From the NCBI GenBank assembly GCA_026387455.1, contig JAPLLR010000030.1, positions 1 to 60,931 of the forward strand: a DNA stretch of 60,931 nt, in the 5' to 3' direction. This document shows positions 7,954 through 15,370 of this stretch, piece after piece. A program made the position numbers and the translations under genes. The stretch comes from Candidatus Omnitrophota bacterium (lineage in GTDB: Bacteria > Omnitrophota > Gorgyraeia > Gygaellales > Profunditerraquicolaceae). Below the pieces are notes generated by a model, which searched no databases, had not been told where the DNA came from, and saw nothing but the letters and a program-made list of their open reading frames with translations. How positions within the stretch are numbered: position 1 is the stretch's first letter; every line of letters starts with the position of its first letter.

Positions 7954-8770
7954 AGGCGATTTCGGACATGTATTCATTCTGGCAGGCTCAACCAGGTTTT
8001 CCGGGGCTGCAGCACTTTGCTCAAACGCCGCAATACGCTCAGGCGCAGGATTAGTGACGCTGGGGATTCCAAAAGGAATAAATTCTGGCATAATAAAGAT
8101 CAAGCCGAAAGAAGTAATGACTCTGCCGCTGCCTGAGACAAAAGATGGCTCCTTAAGCCTGCCGGCGTTCGCTTTGATCCAAAAGTTCGCAAAGAACGCT
8201 GACGTGCTAGCGATCGGCCCAGGGCTTACGCAAGATAAATCAACCCAGACTTTGATCTGCAAAGTCATTGCCGTAATTCTTAAGCCAATGGTTATCGATG
8301 CTGACGGACTAAACGCCCTTGTCAATCATTTAGATATTTTACGAAAGACGAAGAACGATCGACGAGCAACGATATTAACACCCCACCCCGGAGAAATGGC
8401 CAAGCTTCTCAAAATAAACGTTAAGCAGGTGCAAGGCGACAGAAAGAATATCGCGCGGAAATTTGCAAAAAAACATAAAATTACGCTGGTTTTAAAAGGC
8501 CATAACACGGTTGTTGCCGATAGCCTGGGCAAAGTGTTCGTAAACAAGACGGGAAATCCCGGAATGGCTACTGCGGGAAGCGGTGATGTGCTGACGGGGA
8601 TGATTGCGGCATTTCTCGGGCAGGGACTAAACGCTTTTGAGGCATCTATCTACGGCGTATACCTGCACGGACTCGCAGGCGATTTAGCGGCAGGAGAAAA
8701 AACTCAAAACTGCTTGATAGCTTCTGATATAATAGATTGGATTCCTGAGGCGACAAAAGCTTCTTCTTAA
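7895..8770 (+). CDS. nnrD: ADP-dependent NAD(P)H-hydrate dehydratase NnrD
   Basis: This repair enzyme dehydrates damaged NAD(P)H hydrate using ADP or ATP. The ribokinase-like fold is marked by HKGDFGHVFILAGS near the N-terminus, GAGLVTLGIP, AIGPGLTQD, DADGLNAL, TPHPGEMAKLL and the nucleotide site AGSGDVLTG. The NnrE epimerase domain that is often fused N-terminally is absent, so the epimerase must be encoded elsewhere or be missing. The start is uncertain: ATG 7895 and ATG 7907 both give plausible N-termini, and both overlap acpS. Neither has a clear ribosome-binding site, suggesting coupled translation. Confidence 0.93.
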   Translation: MSKIMRLPSRLLRRNRFAHKGDFGHVFILAGSTRFSGAAALCSNAAIRSGAGLVTLGIPKGINSGIIKIKPKEVMTLPLPETKDGSLSLPAFALIQKFAKNADVLAIGPGLTQDKSTQTLICKVIAVILKPMVIDADGLNALVNHLDILRKTKNDRRATILTPHPGEMAKLLKINVKQVQGDRKNIARKFAKKHKITLVLKGHNTVVADSLGKVFVNKTGNPGMATAGSGDVLTGMIAAFLGQGLNAFEASIYGVYLHGLAGDLAAGEKTQNCLIASDIIDWIPEATKASS

Positions 8771-8786
8771 AAAAATGGGGGTGAAA

Positions 8787-9698
8787 ATGAGTTGGAAGAA
8801 AAACACATTCTGGATTATCGGCAGCCTAATAGTGCTGGTAATCATATCTACAGTAGTGATAGCGGTCTTTCCGCCGCAGCAATTTGGCCGAGGAGGTAGA
8901 TACAAAAGGTCTATGGATATGGCGGGAGCAGAGTATGCGCTCTCCGAAAGCGGAAATATGCCTGCAGCTGCTGCGCCACGCATGATGATGAAACAGGTCG
9001 CCGGCGCCTCAGCAGAATTACCAAGAGAAAGAAAGCTGATCAAAAAAGGAGAGCTTAATCTGGAAGTCTCAAGCGCCGATGATACCGCCAAAAAGATCAT
9101 CGATATAGTCAACGCTTGCTCCGGAATAATCGTAGATTCAAGCGTAGAGAAATATCAAAACGTTGCTAAAAAAGGCATTACTGTATTAAAAGTACAACCT
9201 AAGGATTTTGAAGATACGCTCGCTAAAATCAAAGCCATCGGCAAGCTGGATTCACAACGCATCACCGGAGAAGACGTGACCGAAGAATATGTTGACCTGG
9301 AAGCGAGACTTAAAAATTTCCAGATGGTAAAAGACCGGCTCACCGCCATACTACAGGATAAAGCCCGTACGGTAAAAGACATTCTGGAAGTAGAACGGGA
9401 ACTGGCCAGGGTTGGAGAACAAATAGAATCCATCCAGGGCAGAATGAAATACCTGGATAGACAAGTTGACTTTGCGACCATTACCGTCAACTACTATGAG
9501 CCCAGCGCTATAGCCCCTGAGACGCTTAACGTGTTCAAAAAACTCAAAGAGACCATCCGCAGGGCGGTAGAAGCGTTTATCAATGTCTTTAATGCGGGAA
9601 TAATTGTTATATTTGCCCTCTTGCCAATTCTCATTTGGTTAGGTATAATAGTTTTTCTTGTTGTTACGGTTAAAAAGCTATTTTTCAGAAAGAAGTAA
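8787..9698 (+). CDS. DUF4349-family membrane protein
   Basis: The protein of about 303 aa has an N-terminal membrane anchor (about 7-27), a DUF4349-type exterior domain (about 80-240) with a long amphipathic helical hairpin around the ARLKNFQMVKDRL and VERELARVGEQIESIQGRM segments, and a strong C-terminal transmembrane segment followed by KKLFFRKK. DUF4349 proteins are membrane proteins of unknown function, sometimes called putative lipoproteins. ATG 8787 is preferred over 8775 because GGGGGTG at 8777-8783 then serves as ribosome-binding site. tRNA-Thr begins six bases after the stop, so the tRNAs may be read through from this gene. Confidence 0.8.
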   Translation: MSWKKNTFWIIGSLIVLVIISTVVIAVFPPQQFGRGGRYKRSMDMAGAEYALSESGNMPAAAAPRMMMKQVAGASAELPRERKLIKKGELNLEVSSADDTAKKIIDIVNACSGIIVDSSVEKYQNVAKKGITVLKVQPKDFEDTLAKIKAIGKLDSQRITGEDVTEEYVDLEARLKNFQMVKDRLTAILQDKARTVKDILEVERELARVGEQIESIQGRMKYLDRQVDFATITVNYYEPSAIAPETLNVFKKLKETIRRAVEAFINVFNAGIIVIFALLPILIWLGIIVFLVVTVKKLFFRKK

Positions 9699-9703
9699 TT
9701 TGT

Positions 9704-9776
9704 GCCGGCGTAGCTCAGTCGGTAGAGCAGCTGTTTTGTAAACAGCGGGTCGGGGGTTCGATTCCTCTCGCCGGCT
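9704..9776 (+). tRNA. tRNA-Thr (anticodon TGT)
   Basis: Acceptor GCCGGCG/CGCCGGC, D stem GCTC/GAGC, anticodon stem GCTGT/ACAGC with loop TTTGTAA, and T arm GGGGG-TTCGATT-CCTCT. CCA is not encoded. It is first in a Thr-Tyr-Gly order also seen upstream of tuf in many bacteria, but no tuf gene follows here. Confidence 0.97.
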
Positions 9777-9783
9777 AAGATGA

Positions 9784-9885
9784 GCCCGCCGACAGGCGGG
9801 CGAATCCATCCCGAAGCCTATCCCAAAAATATCAAAGTCCCCTGAAGGGGGACGAAGAGATTTTTGGGATGATCAGGCGAGGGAT
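9784..9885 (+). repeat. Palindromic repeat element, copy D (tRNA-Thr 3' side)
   Basis: The first hairpin is GCCCGCC/GGCGGGC (9784-9801, loop GACA). The conserved arm ATCCCGAAGCCT (9808-9819) is followed by a nested inner palindrome (TCCCAAAAAT 9821-9830 with ATTTTTGGGA 9860-9869, and inside it GTCCCC with GGGGGAC) and the closing arm AGGCGAGGGAT (9875-9885). The plan is that of copies A-C with different inner stems. Confidence 0.75.
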
Positions 9886-9902
9886 AAATATATACCGATC
9901 CC

Positions 9903-9985
9903 GGGCAGGTACCCAAGTGGCCAAAGGGGGCAGACTGTAAATCTGCTGCACCTGTGCTTCAGAGGTTCGAATCCTCTCCTGCCCA
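9903..9985 (+). tRNA. tRNA-Tyr (anticodon GTA)
   Basis: A class II tRNA with acceptor GGGCAGG/CCTGCCC, anticodon stem CAGA/TCTG with loop CTGTAAA, a long variable arm (TGCACCTGTGCTTC region) and T arm AGAGG-TTCGAAT-CCTCT. CCA is not encoded. Its discriminator A (9985) is the first base of the hairpin that follows. Confidence 0.96.
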
Positions 9986-10151
9986 CTTTAAAAATCCCGA
10001 CAAGGGATTTTTAAAGTGCACTTGAGCGAGTAAGAGCGGCCCGACAAGGGCCGCCCCGAGCGAAAGTGCACGAAGAAATTGACAAGCGTTTAGACAAGAG
10101 GGCAGAAAAACCTTTACAGCCCGACAAGCGCTGCCACGAGCGAAAGTGCAC
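9985..10151 (+). repeat. Cluster of CCCGACAAGGG-centred palindromes and short direct repeats
   Basis: A 14-bp perfect stem around a GACAA loop (9985-9998 with 10004-10017) starts on the last base of tRNA-Tyr. A second palindrome has the same GACAA loop but another stem, GCGGCCC/GGGCCGC (10036-10054). A third, weaker one is CAGC/GCTG around 10117-10133. The 15-mer CGAGCGAAAGTGCAC occurs twice (10057-10071 and 10137-10151). A diverged copy of the closing arm of the tRNA-associated repeat, AAGCGTTTAGACAAGAGGGC, is at 10084-10103. No ORF is credible here. Confidence 0.7.
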
Positions 10152-10211
10152 AAACGGTTTTCCCCGACAAGGGACGTGGCGAGCTGGGTGAATACTTTTA
10201 ACATAAACGAT

Positions 10212-10285
10212 GCGGGCATAACACAATGGTAGTGTCGTAGCCTTCCAAGCTACTTATACGGGTTCGATTCCCGTTGCCCGCTCCA
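10212..10285 (+). tRNA. tRNA-Gly (anticodon TCC)
   Basis: Acceptor GCGGGCA/TGCCCGC, D stem ACAC/GTGT, anticodon stem GTAGC/GCTAC with loop CTTCCAA, and T arm CGGG-TTCGATT-CCCG. The discriminator is T and the 3' CCA is encoded (10283-10285), unlike in tRNA-Thr, -Tyr and -Met here. Confidence 0.96.
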
Positions 10286-10379
10286 GAATTGACGGAAGAA
10301 GCAACAGTGGGCAATAGCCTTCTCCCGACGCCTTTATAAGTAAATTAACGAGTGTGTCGGGATCCCGATCGAGCCGAAG

Positions 10380-10429
10380 GCGAGCGTCGGGACAAGCTAT
10401 ATATGTCGGTTCGATTCCGATCGCTCGCT
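10380..10429 (+). pseudogene. tRNA fragment: acceptor and T arm without D or anticodon arms
   Basis: GCGAGCG (10380-10386) can pair with CGCTCGC (10422-10428), which directly follows an intact T arm GTCGG-TTCGATT-CCGAT (10405-10421). Only 18 bases separate the 5' strand from the T arm, so D and anticodon arms are missing. The stretch AAGCTATATATGTCGG resembles the same part of the tRNA-Gly just upstream. A GTCGGGA-rich palindrome (10355-10393) sits where the 5' half should be. It is probably a second tRNA gene whose 5' half was replaced by a repeat. Confidence 0.5.
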
Positions 10430-10435
10430 TAATGA

Positions 10436-10481
10436 GTCCATAACTTATGGAGCCCCTCATGGGCGACATAAGTTACTGGAC
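10436..10481 (+). repeat. Long imperfect hairpin in the tRNA/repeat region
   Basis: GTCCA-TAACTTATG (10436-10449) pairs with CATAAGTTA-c-TGGAC (10467-10481), with AGCCC/GGGC nested inside. The stem of about 14 bp has one bulge. No T run follows, so it is not a typical Rho-independent terminator. It sits immediately before repeat copy E and after the tRNA fragment. Confidence 0.6.
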
Positions 10482-10487
10482 GAATTA

Positions 10488-10543
10488 ATCCTGAGCCTAC
10501 GAAAAAATTTCTGAAAGAAATTTTGAGTGATTAGGCGAAGGAT
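10488..10543 (+). repeat. Palindromic repeat element, copy E (diverged)
   Basis: ATCCTGAGCCT (10488-10498) and AGGCGAAGGAT (10533-10543) correspond to the outer arms of copies A-D. Between them the inner stem is AAAATTTC (10504-10511) with GAAATTTT (10517-10524). The element ends six bases before the -10 element of the thymidylate synthase gene. Confidence 0.6.
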
Positions 10544-10548
10544 GGTAT

Positions 10549-10554
10549 TAGAAT
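10549..10554 (+). promoter_or_regulatory. -10 element ahead of the thymidylate synthase gene
   Basis: TAGAAT lies nine bases upstream of the ATG at 10564, which predicts a transcript with only two or three leader bases. No Shine-Dalgarno is present. No good -35 is visible, and the region upstream belongs to repeat copy E. Confidence 0.4.
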
Positions 10555-10563
10555 ATTAAACCT

Positions 10564-11313
10564 ATGACCCGCGATTCCTTACAACCGGTTTACATTGACG
10601 CCTTTGACTTAGACGATGCCTGGTTTCAGTGCCTTTCGGCGATCCTGGAAAAAGGCCATGTCTACACCATCACCCGCGGCAGCTACGAGGGGCAAAAGCG
10701 GTTGGAATTTGACTTTATCACCATCAGAGTTAAAAAGCCGTCGCACCAGATCATTCCCATAATTCCCGAAGGCATGAACATACCCGCGCCCACGGATATG
10801 GATTATATCCAAGGCTACCTAAGCTACCTTCTTACCGGAGCCAAGACCGAAACCGAAGATTACACCTACGGAGAGCGCCTGGTGGATGCAAGGGTAAGAT
10901 TTAAAGATACAGTCGAAGGTAAAGAAATACTGCGGGAGATGCCGCTGGGAGTAAACCAGGTAGAAGAAATCATACGCATTTACAAAGAACAGGGCCACGG
11001 AACAAACCAGTGCGTAATGGAAATAGGCATGCCTTCGGACATAAAACTGGTGGATCCGCCATGCCTCAGACTGATCGATACTCGTATCCGTTACGGAAAA
11101 CTACACTTCATTCTTTATTTTCGCTCTTGGGACCTGTGGGGAGGATTCCCCTCCAATTGCGGCGGCCTGCAGCTGGTCAAGAAATACATGGCTGAGGAGA
11201 TCGGGGTCGAAGACGGAGAGATCATTGCGGTAAGTAAAGGAATGCACCTTTACGACTATGTCTGGGACCTGGCTAAATTACGAACCGGCAAGAATAATCT
11301 TCAGATTAAATAA
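10564..11313 (+). CDS. thyA: Archaeal-type thymidylate synthase (ThyA-like)
   Basis: This 249-aa protein carries the C-terminal half of the thymidylate synthase fold: PPC at about 165-167 (the Cys is the expected nucleophile), then YFRSWDLWGGFPSNCGGLQL and the substrate-binding KGMHLYDY. The N-terminal part is unlike bacterial ThyA. The whole resembles the archaeal (methanogen) thymidylate synthases of similar length. The expected reaction is dUMP to dTMP, though the reductant used by archaeal forms is less well established and a dCMP hydroxymethylase-like role is possible. The gene appears nearly leaderless, sits right after a dense tRNA/repeat block, and is followed five bases later by gpsA. 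Confidence 0.78.
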   Translation: MTRDSLQPVYIDAFDLDDAWFQCLSAILEKGHVYTITRGSYEGQKRLEFDFITIRVKKPSHQIIPIIPEGMNIPAPTDMDYIQGYLSYLLTGAKTETEDYTYGERLVDARVRFKDTVEGKEILREMPLGVNQVEEIIRIYKEQGHGTNQCVMEIGMPSDIKLVDPPCLRLIDTRIRYGKLHFILYFRSWDLWGGFPSNCGGLQLVKKYMAEEIGVEDGEIIAVSKGMHLYDYVWDLAKLRTGKNNLQIK

Positions 11314-11318
11314 AGCGG

Positions 11319-12317
11319 ATGAAAAGACTTGATATAGCAATTTTAGGAGATGGCGGGTGGGGAACGACGCTGGCGATACTATTATCGCATAAAGGCCACT
11401 CAGTCACGCTTTGGGGCGCATTCGATGACTACATCCGAGTACTACGACGCACCAGGGTAAATAAGAGATTCCTTCCGGGCATAAAGATCCCGGATAATAT
11501 TTGCATCACCTCTGACTTAAAACTGGCTCTTTACGATAAACGGCTGATAGTTTTCGCTATACCTTCTCAGCACATGCGCGATATCCTTGAAAAAATAAAA
11601 AAGCTGGGATATCCAAGAAAAGCGATTTATTTAAGCGTCACCAAGGGGATCGAGATTAAGACCCTTAAGCGCATGTCCGAGGTGGTACACGAAGAACTAG
11701 GAAATGTAAAATTTGCCACGCTTTCCGGGCCGACCATCGCACACGAAGTGGCAACCGGCGTACCGACAGTAGCGGTAGTAGCTTCAAACGATAAACACAT
11801 ATGTAAGCTGCTGCAGAACTGTTTTATGACTGAGCGCTTGCGGATCTACACAAACGATGACGTAGTGGGAGTGGAGCTAGGCGGAAGCCTTAAAAATGTC
11901 ATTGCCATCGCCTGCGGAATATCCGATGGGTTGGGGTTCGGCACAAACACCAAAGCCGCCATATTATCCAGAGGCCTTGCAGAAATATCGCGACTCGGGC
12001 ACGCCATGGGAGCGAAATCTAGCACCTTTAGCGGAATAAGCGGGCTAGGAGACCTAGTAACTACATGCATCAGCCTTTACAGCAGGAACAGGTTCGTCGG
12101 CGAGCAACTAGGAAAGGGCAAGACCTTAAAACATATACAAGAATCTATGCAAATGGTGGCCGAAGGAGTTCCTACCGCAAAGGGGGCTTACCTTTTGGGC
12201 AAGAAATATAAAATCGATATGCCGATTGCCAGAGAGACATACCTGATTCTCTATAAAAATAAACCGGCCCTTAAAACTTTTAAGGACCTGATGAATAGAA
12301 AGAAGAAAGAGGAATAG
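11319..12317 (+). CDS. gpsA: Glycerol-3-phosphate dehydrogenase [NAD(P)+] GpsA
   Basis: This 332-aa soluble enzyme reduces dihydroxyacetone phosphate to sn-glycerol 3-phosphate for phospholipid synthesis. The N-terminal dinucleotide fold starts ILGDGGWGTTLA; the usual GAGxWGTALA has Asp-Gly in place of Ala-Gly. Further landmarks are FAIPSQHMR, SVTKGIE, LSGPTIAHEV, the catalytic-Lys segment GGSLKNVIAIACGI, SGLGDLVTTC and SRNRFVG. The length is normal. It follows the thymidylate synthase gene by five bases, so both probably share one transcript. No Shine-Dalgarno better than AAAGCGG is present. Confidence 0.96.
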   Translation: MKRLDIAILGDGGWGTTLAILLSHKGHSVTLWGAFDDYIRVLRRTRVNKRFLPGIKIPDNICITSDLKLALYDKRLIVFAIPSQHMRDILEKIKKLGYPRKAIYLSVTKGIEIKTLKRMSEVVHEELGNVKFATLSGPTIAHEVATGVPTVAVVASNDKHICKLLQNCFMTERLRIYTNDDVVGVELGGSLKNVIAIACGISDGLGFGTNTKAAILSRGLAEISRLGHAMGAKSSTFSGISGLGDLVTTCISLYSRNRFVGEQLGKGKTLKHIQESMQMVAEGVPTAKGAYLLGKKYKIDMPIARETYLILYKNKPALKTFKDLMNRKKKEE

Positions 12318-12386
12318 AACTAGCTCCTTGCGTATTCTTCGCACGCTTCGGAGCGATTTCTCCAGAAGAAAGATTATTGAGAAATT

Positions 12387-12463
12387 CGGGGGATGGCTCA
12401 GTTTGGTAGAGCGCTTGAATGGGGTTCAAGAGGTCGTGAGTTCAAGTCTCACTCCCCCGACCA
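12387..12463 (+). tRNA. tRNA-Pro (anticodon GGG)
   Basis: Acceptor CGGGGGA/TCCCCCG, D stem GCTC/GAGC, anticodon stem CTTGA/TCAAG with loop ATGGGGT, and T arm GTGAG-TTCAAGT-CTCAC. The discriminator is A and CCA is encoded (12461-12463). The first base after CCA starts the stem of repeat copy C. Confidence 0.96.
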
Positions 12464-12561
12464 ATTTTGCAATAGAACAGTTGCAGGCAAAATGTCCCGA
12501 AGCCTGCGCAGTTATTTTCTGAGGCAACCCACAGAAAATAACAAGCGTTTAGGCAAGGGGC
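12464..12561 (+). repeat. Palindromic repeat element, copy C (tRNA-Pro 3' side)
   Basis: The first hairpin ATTTTGC/GCAAAAT (12464-12470 with 12487-12493) starts directly after the CCA of tRNA-Pro. The conserved arm CCCGAAGCCTGCG (12496-12508), an 11-bp inner stem GTTATTTTCTG/CAGAAAATAAC (12511-12521 with 12532-12542) and the closing arm AAGCGTTTAGGCAAGGGGC (12543-12561) follow. That arm is identical to the closing arm of copy A over 19 bases. A further half-arm, TGTTTAGTCAAGGGGCAAG, follows at 12592-12610. Confidence 0.8.
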
Positions 12562-12618
12562 AAGCTTGATGGTCGAAAAGAATTTTGCGGTGTTTAGTCA
12601 AGGGGCAAGTTTCGAGTC

Positions 12619-12646
12619 GGACAGGAGACTGTCCTACAAAGGAGGG
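12619..12646 (+). promoter_or_regulatory. Tetraloop hairpin and ribosome-binding site before the PilZ gene
   Basis: GGACAG and CTGTCC (12619-12624 and 12629-12634) form a perfect 6-bp stem closed by GAGA, a GNRA-type tetraloop. Six bases later comes the strong Shine-Dalgarno GGAGGG (12641-12646), five bases before the ATG at 12652. The hairpin could stabilise the mRNA 5' end or be part of the neighbouring repeat family. No known riboswitch class is recognisable. Confidence 0.45.
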
Positions 12647-12651
12647 ACCAA

Positions 12652-13020
12652 ATGACCAACCAAGGAACAGATAAAAGAAAGCATCCGCGAGTAATGGCAC
12701 ACTTCATCGTTTCTTATCGCATTCTCGATAAGAGTGATTCGCGCGATATTACCCAAACCAAGAACCTAAGCCTGGGCGGCATGCTGCTAACCACTAATCG
12801 ACAGTTTGATCCGGGCACCAATCTAGCCCTAGAGATACGCCTACCATTCGACCCCAATCCGATAATGCTAGTAGGAAAGGTTATTGAGTCAAAACAAATC
12901 ACCAAGAACCTGATTTACGATACCCGGATCACCTTCCAGGCCATAGATGAAAAACATCGCACCGTTATCAGCGATACAGTAAGCTGTTACCTAAGAAAGG
13001 ACGAGCCTAAGAAAAAATGA
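12652..13020 (+). CDS. PilZ-domain protein (predicted cyclic-di-GMP receptor)
   Basis: This 122-aa protein is essentially one PilZ domain. The first c-di-GMP motif is the RKHPR segment at about residues 9-13 (RxxxR). The second is NLSLGGM at about 38-44 (D/NxSxxG). It would sense cyclic di-GMP and pass the signal to an unknown partner. The HD-GYP protein at 35085 is a possible degrading enzyme for the same messenger. The ribosome-binding site is strong. The stop overlaps the hom start by four bases, so it heads the hom-thrC-lysC transcript, an unusual place for a signalling protein. Confidence 0.85.
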   Translation: MTNQGTDKRKHPRVMAHFIVSYRILDKSDSRDITQTKNLSLGGMLLTTNRQFDPGTNLALEIRLPFDPNPIMLVGKVIESKQITKNLIYDTRITFQAIDEKHRTVISDTVSCYLRKDEPKKK

Positions 13021-14312
13021 GAAAGATCAATATAGGCATAATCGGGTTTGGCACAGTCGGTTCAGGAGTTGTAAAGATTCTGCGCGACAAAAAATCCTTT
13101 CTTGCCGAAAAAACCGGGATAGAGATTTGCATAAAAAAGATCTGCGATAAAGACCTTACTTCCAAGCGTAATGTCAGCATAGATAAAAAGCTGCTCACCA
13201 AAAGCGCCTTAGAGGTAATTAATGATCCACAGATAGATATCATAGTCGAGCTAATGGGAGGGGTTCACCCGGCAAAAGAATTCATCATTGAAGCCCTAAA
13301 AAAAGGGAAGAATATCATCACCGCCAACAAAGCCCTACTTGCCCAAGACGGCAGCGAGCTTTTTGCCCTTGCCGCAGACCGGGGCAAAAGCATATATTTC
13401 GAATCCGCGGTAGGAGCCGGAATACCCATAATCAAGTCGCTTCGCGAAAGCCTAGCGGCAAACTCTTTCAGCAGCATTTACGGAATAGTTAACGGAACAT
13501 CAAACTTTATCCTTTCCCGGATGTCACAGGAATCCTGCAATTTCACCGACGCTTTGAACGAAGCAAAAAAGCTCGGCTTTGCGGAAAGCGACCCTACCCT
13601 GGATATCAAAGGCATCGATTCAGCGCACAAGCTGATCCTGCTTACGTATCTGGCTTTCGGGAAAATGGTCAGTCTTAAAGATGTACATATCGAAGGCATT
13701 TCCCAAATATTGCCCGCAGATATTGTTTACGCCAAAGAGCTGGGATTCGAAATCAAGCTCCTGGCCATTGCCAAAAAAGAAGGCGACGGGCTGGAGATGC
13801 GCGTGCATCCGACTTTTATACCAAAGACACATTTGCTGTCTTCGGTTTCCGGGATATTCAACGCCATTTACGCGGAAAGCGACCTGGCCGGCGACCTGCT
13901 TTTTTACGGCCCGGGAGCAGGACAAATGGCTGCTGCCTCAGGTGTAGTTTCCGACCTGATTGACCTGACGCAAGATATCAAAGCGGGATTATTCCGTCCG
14001 ACTATGAATATAGTGGCAGATAAATCTATCAAAAGATTATGCAGCATCGACGACTATAAAAGCCGCTACTATATCCGTTTCATGGCCAATGATAAACCGG
14101 GAGTACTAGCAAAAATCTCAGGAATTTTGGCAAAATACGGGATAAGCATCGCCTCAGTAACCCAAAAAGAACGATCCCGCTCACATGTAGTGCCTATAGT
14201 CATGGTGATCCATGAAGCAGAAGAAAAAGACCTTTGCAGCGCTTTGAACACCATTGACCGGCTGGATACCATAAAAGAAAAGTCCGTAGCCATCAGAATA
14301 GAGGAAGTTTAA
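13017..14312 (+). CDS. hom: Homoserine dehydrogenase
   Basis: This 431-aa enzyme reduces aspartate semialdehyde to homoserine. The NAD(P) motif [10 protein letters not shown] is at about residues 8-17, followed by [29 protein letters not shown] and the substrate-binding segment [17 protein letters not shown]-terminal ACT domain (about 350-431, [20 protein letters not shown]) suggests feedback control, typically by threonine. It overlaps the PilZ gene by four bases, and its last base is the first base of the thrC ATG. It belongs to the aspartate-family operon hom-thrC-(coaB)-putative homoserine kinase-lysC-cimA. Confidence 0.97.
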   Translation: MRKINIGIIGFGTVGSGVVKILRDKKSFLAEKTGIEICIKKICDKDLTSKRNVSIDKKLLTKSALEVINDPQIDIIVELMGGVHPAKEFIIEALKKGKNIITANKALLAQDGSELFALAADRGKSIYFESAVGAGIPIIKSLRESLAANSFSSIYGIVNGTSNFILSRMSQESCNFTDALNEAKKLGFAESDPTLDIKGIDSAHKLILLTYLAFGKMVSLKDVHIEGISQILPADIVYAKELGFEIKLLAIAKKEGDGLEMRVHPTFIPKTHLLSSVSGIFNAIYAESDLAGDLLFYGPGAGQMAAASGVVSDLIDLTQDIKAGLFRPTMNIVADKSIKRLCSIDDYKSRYYIRFMANDKPGVLAKISGILAKYGISIASVTQKERSRSHVVPIVMVIHEAEEKDLCSALNTIDRLDTIKEKSVAIRIEEV

Positions 14313-15370
14313 TGACCGGATACTCTGGATTGATCGATAAATATAGAATTTATCTCCCTGTCACAAAGAAGACTCCAGTCATCACTCTTAATGAAGGCAA
14401 TACCCCGCTTATTTACGCCTGCCACCTAAGTTCCCTAGTTGGCAAGAATTGCCAGGTCTACCTAAAATACGAGGGACTTAACCCCACAGGATCATTTAAA
14501 GACAGAGGAATGACCCTGGCCATCTCAAAAGCCTGTGAGGAAGGCTCTAAAGCGGTGATGTGCGCTTCTACAGGAAATACCTCGGCATCTGCCGCGGCAT
14601 ATTCCGCGCGCGCCGGACTTAAATGCATTGTGCTGATCCCTAAAGGCGCTATTGCACTGGGAAAATTAAGCCAAGCGCTGATACATGGTGCCGTGGTATT
14701 GGCGGTAGACGGAAACTTCGATACTGCGCTGGAATTAGTTAAAGATATCACCAAGGATTACCCTATAACATTGGTCAACTCCCTGAACCCTTACCGTATT
14801 GAAGGTCAGAAAACCGCAAGCTTTGAGATATGCGATCACCTTGGGAATGCGCCTGAATATCAGGTCATGCCTGTGGGAAACGCGGGAAATATCACTGCCT
14901 ACTGGAAGGGCTATAAAGAATACCAGCAAGACGGAAAATCAAAAAAGCTGCCTGTGATGCTGGGCTTTCAGGCGCAAGGCTCTGCCCCAATTGTCCGAGG
15001 CTACCCCATAAAAAACCCTGAGACTATCGCTACAGCTATACGTATCGGAAACCCCGCCAGCTGGAAACAAGCGGAAGCGGCGCGCGATGAATCCGGCGGA
15101 CTGATAGACATGGTGTCGGATAAAGAAATCCTCCGTGCTTATAAAATGCTCGCAGAAATTGAAGGCGTATTCGCTGAGCCGGCAAGCGCGGCGTCAGTAG
15201 CCGGACTGCTAAAGCTGATCAAAAAAGGATATTTCAAGAGATCATCCAAAATTGTCTGCATATTGACCGGGCACGGATTAAAAGACCCGGATAGAGCGAT
15301 TAAAAGCGTAAAAGCGCCAAAAATAGTCAAACCCACGCTTAACGCGATACTTAAAGAAATTGGCTACTAA
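14312..15370 (+). CDS. thrC: Threonine synthase
   Basis: This 352-aa PLP enzyme converts O-phosphohomoserine to threonine. The PLP lysine is Lys63 in GSFKDRGM. Other family features are [18 protein letters not shown], the phosphate-binding glycine loop region [16 protein letters not shown], and the C-terminal [14 protein letters not shown] and [11 protein letters not shown]. This is the short class without the N-terminal extension of plant enzymes. It overlaps hom by one base and the following coaB by 11 bases. Confidence 0.97.
   Translation: MTGYSGLIDKYRIYLPVTKKTPVITLNEGNTPLIYACHLSSLVGKNCQVYLKYEGLNPTGSFKDRGMTLAISKACEEGSKAVMCASTGNTSASAAAYSARAGLKCIVLIPKGAIALGKLSQALIHGAVVLAVDGNFDTALELVKDITKDYPITLVNSLNPYRIEGQKTASFEICDHLGNAPEYQVMPVGNAGNITAYWKGYKEYQQDGKSKKLPVMLGFQAQGSAPIVRGYPIKNPETIATAIRIGNPASWKQAEAARDESGGLIDMVSDKEILRAYKMLAEIEGVFAEPASAASVAGLLKLIKKGYFKRSSKIVCILTGHGLKDPDRAIKSVKAPKIVKPTLNAILKEIGY

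Noticed and set aside
9776-10563. CRISPR-like array, because of closely spaced short repeats
   Set aside because: The repeats are palindromes of different stem sequence and irregular spacing, with no constant repeat-spacer unit and no cas genes.
9704-10564. Genomic island or prophage at the tRNA cluster
   Set aside because: No integrase, transposase, phage gene or att-like direct repeat of a tRNA end was found; only small repeats and housekeeping genes are present.
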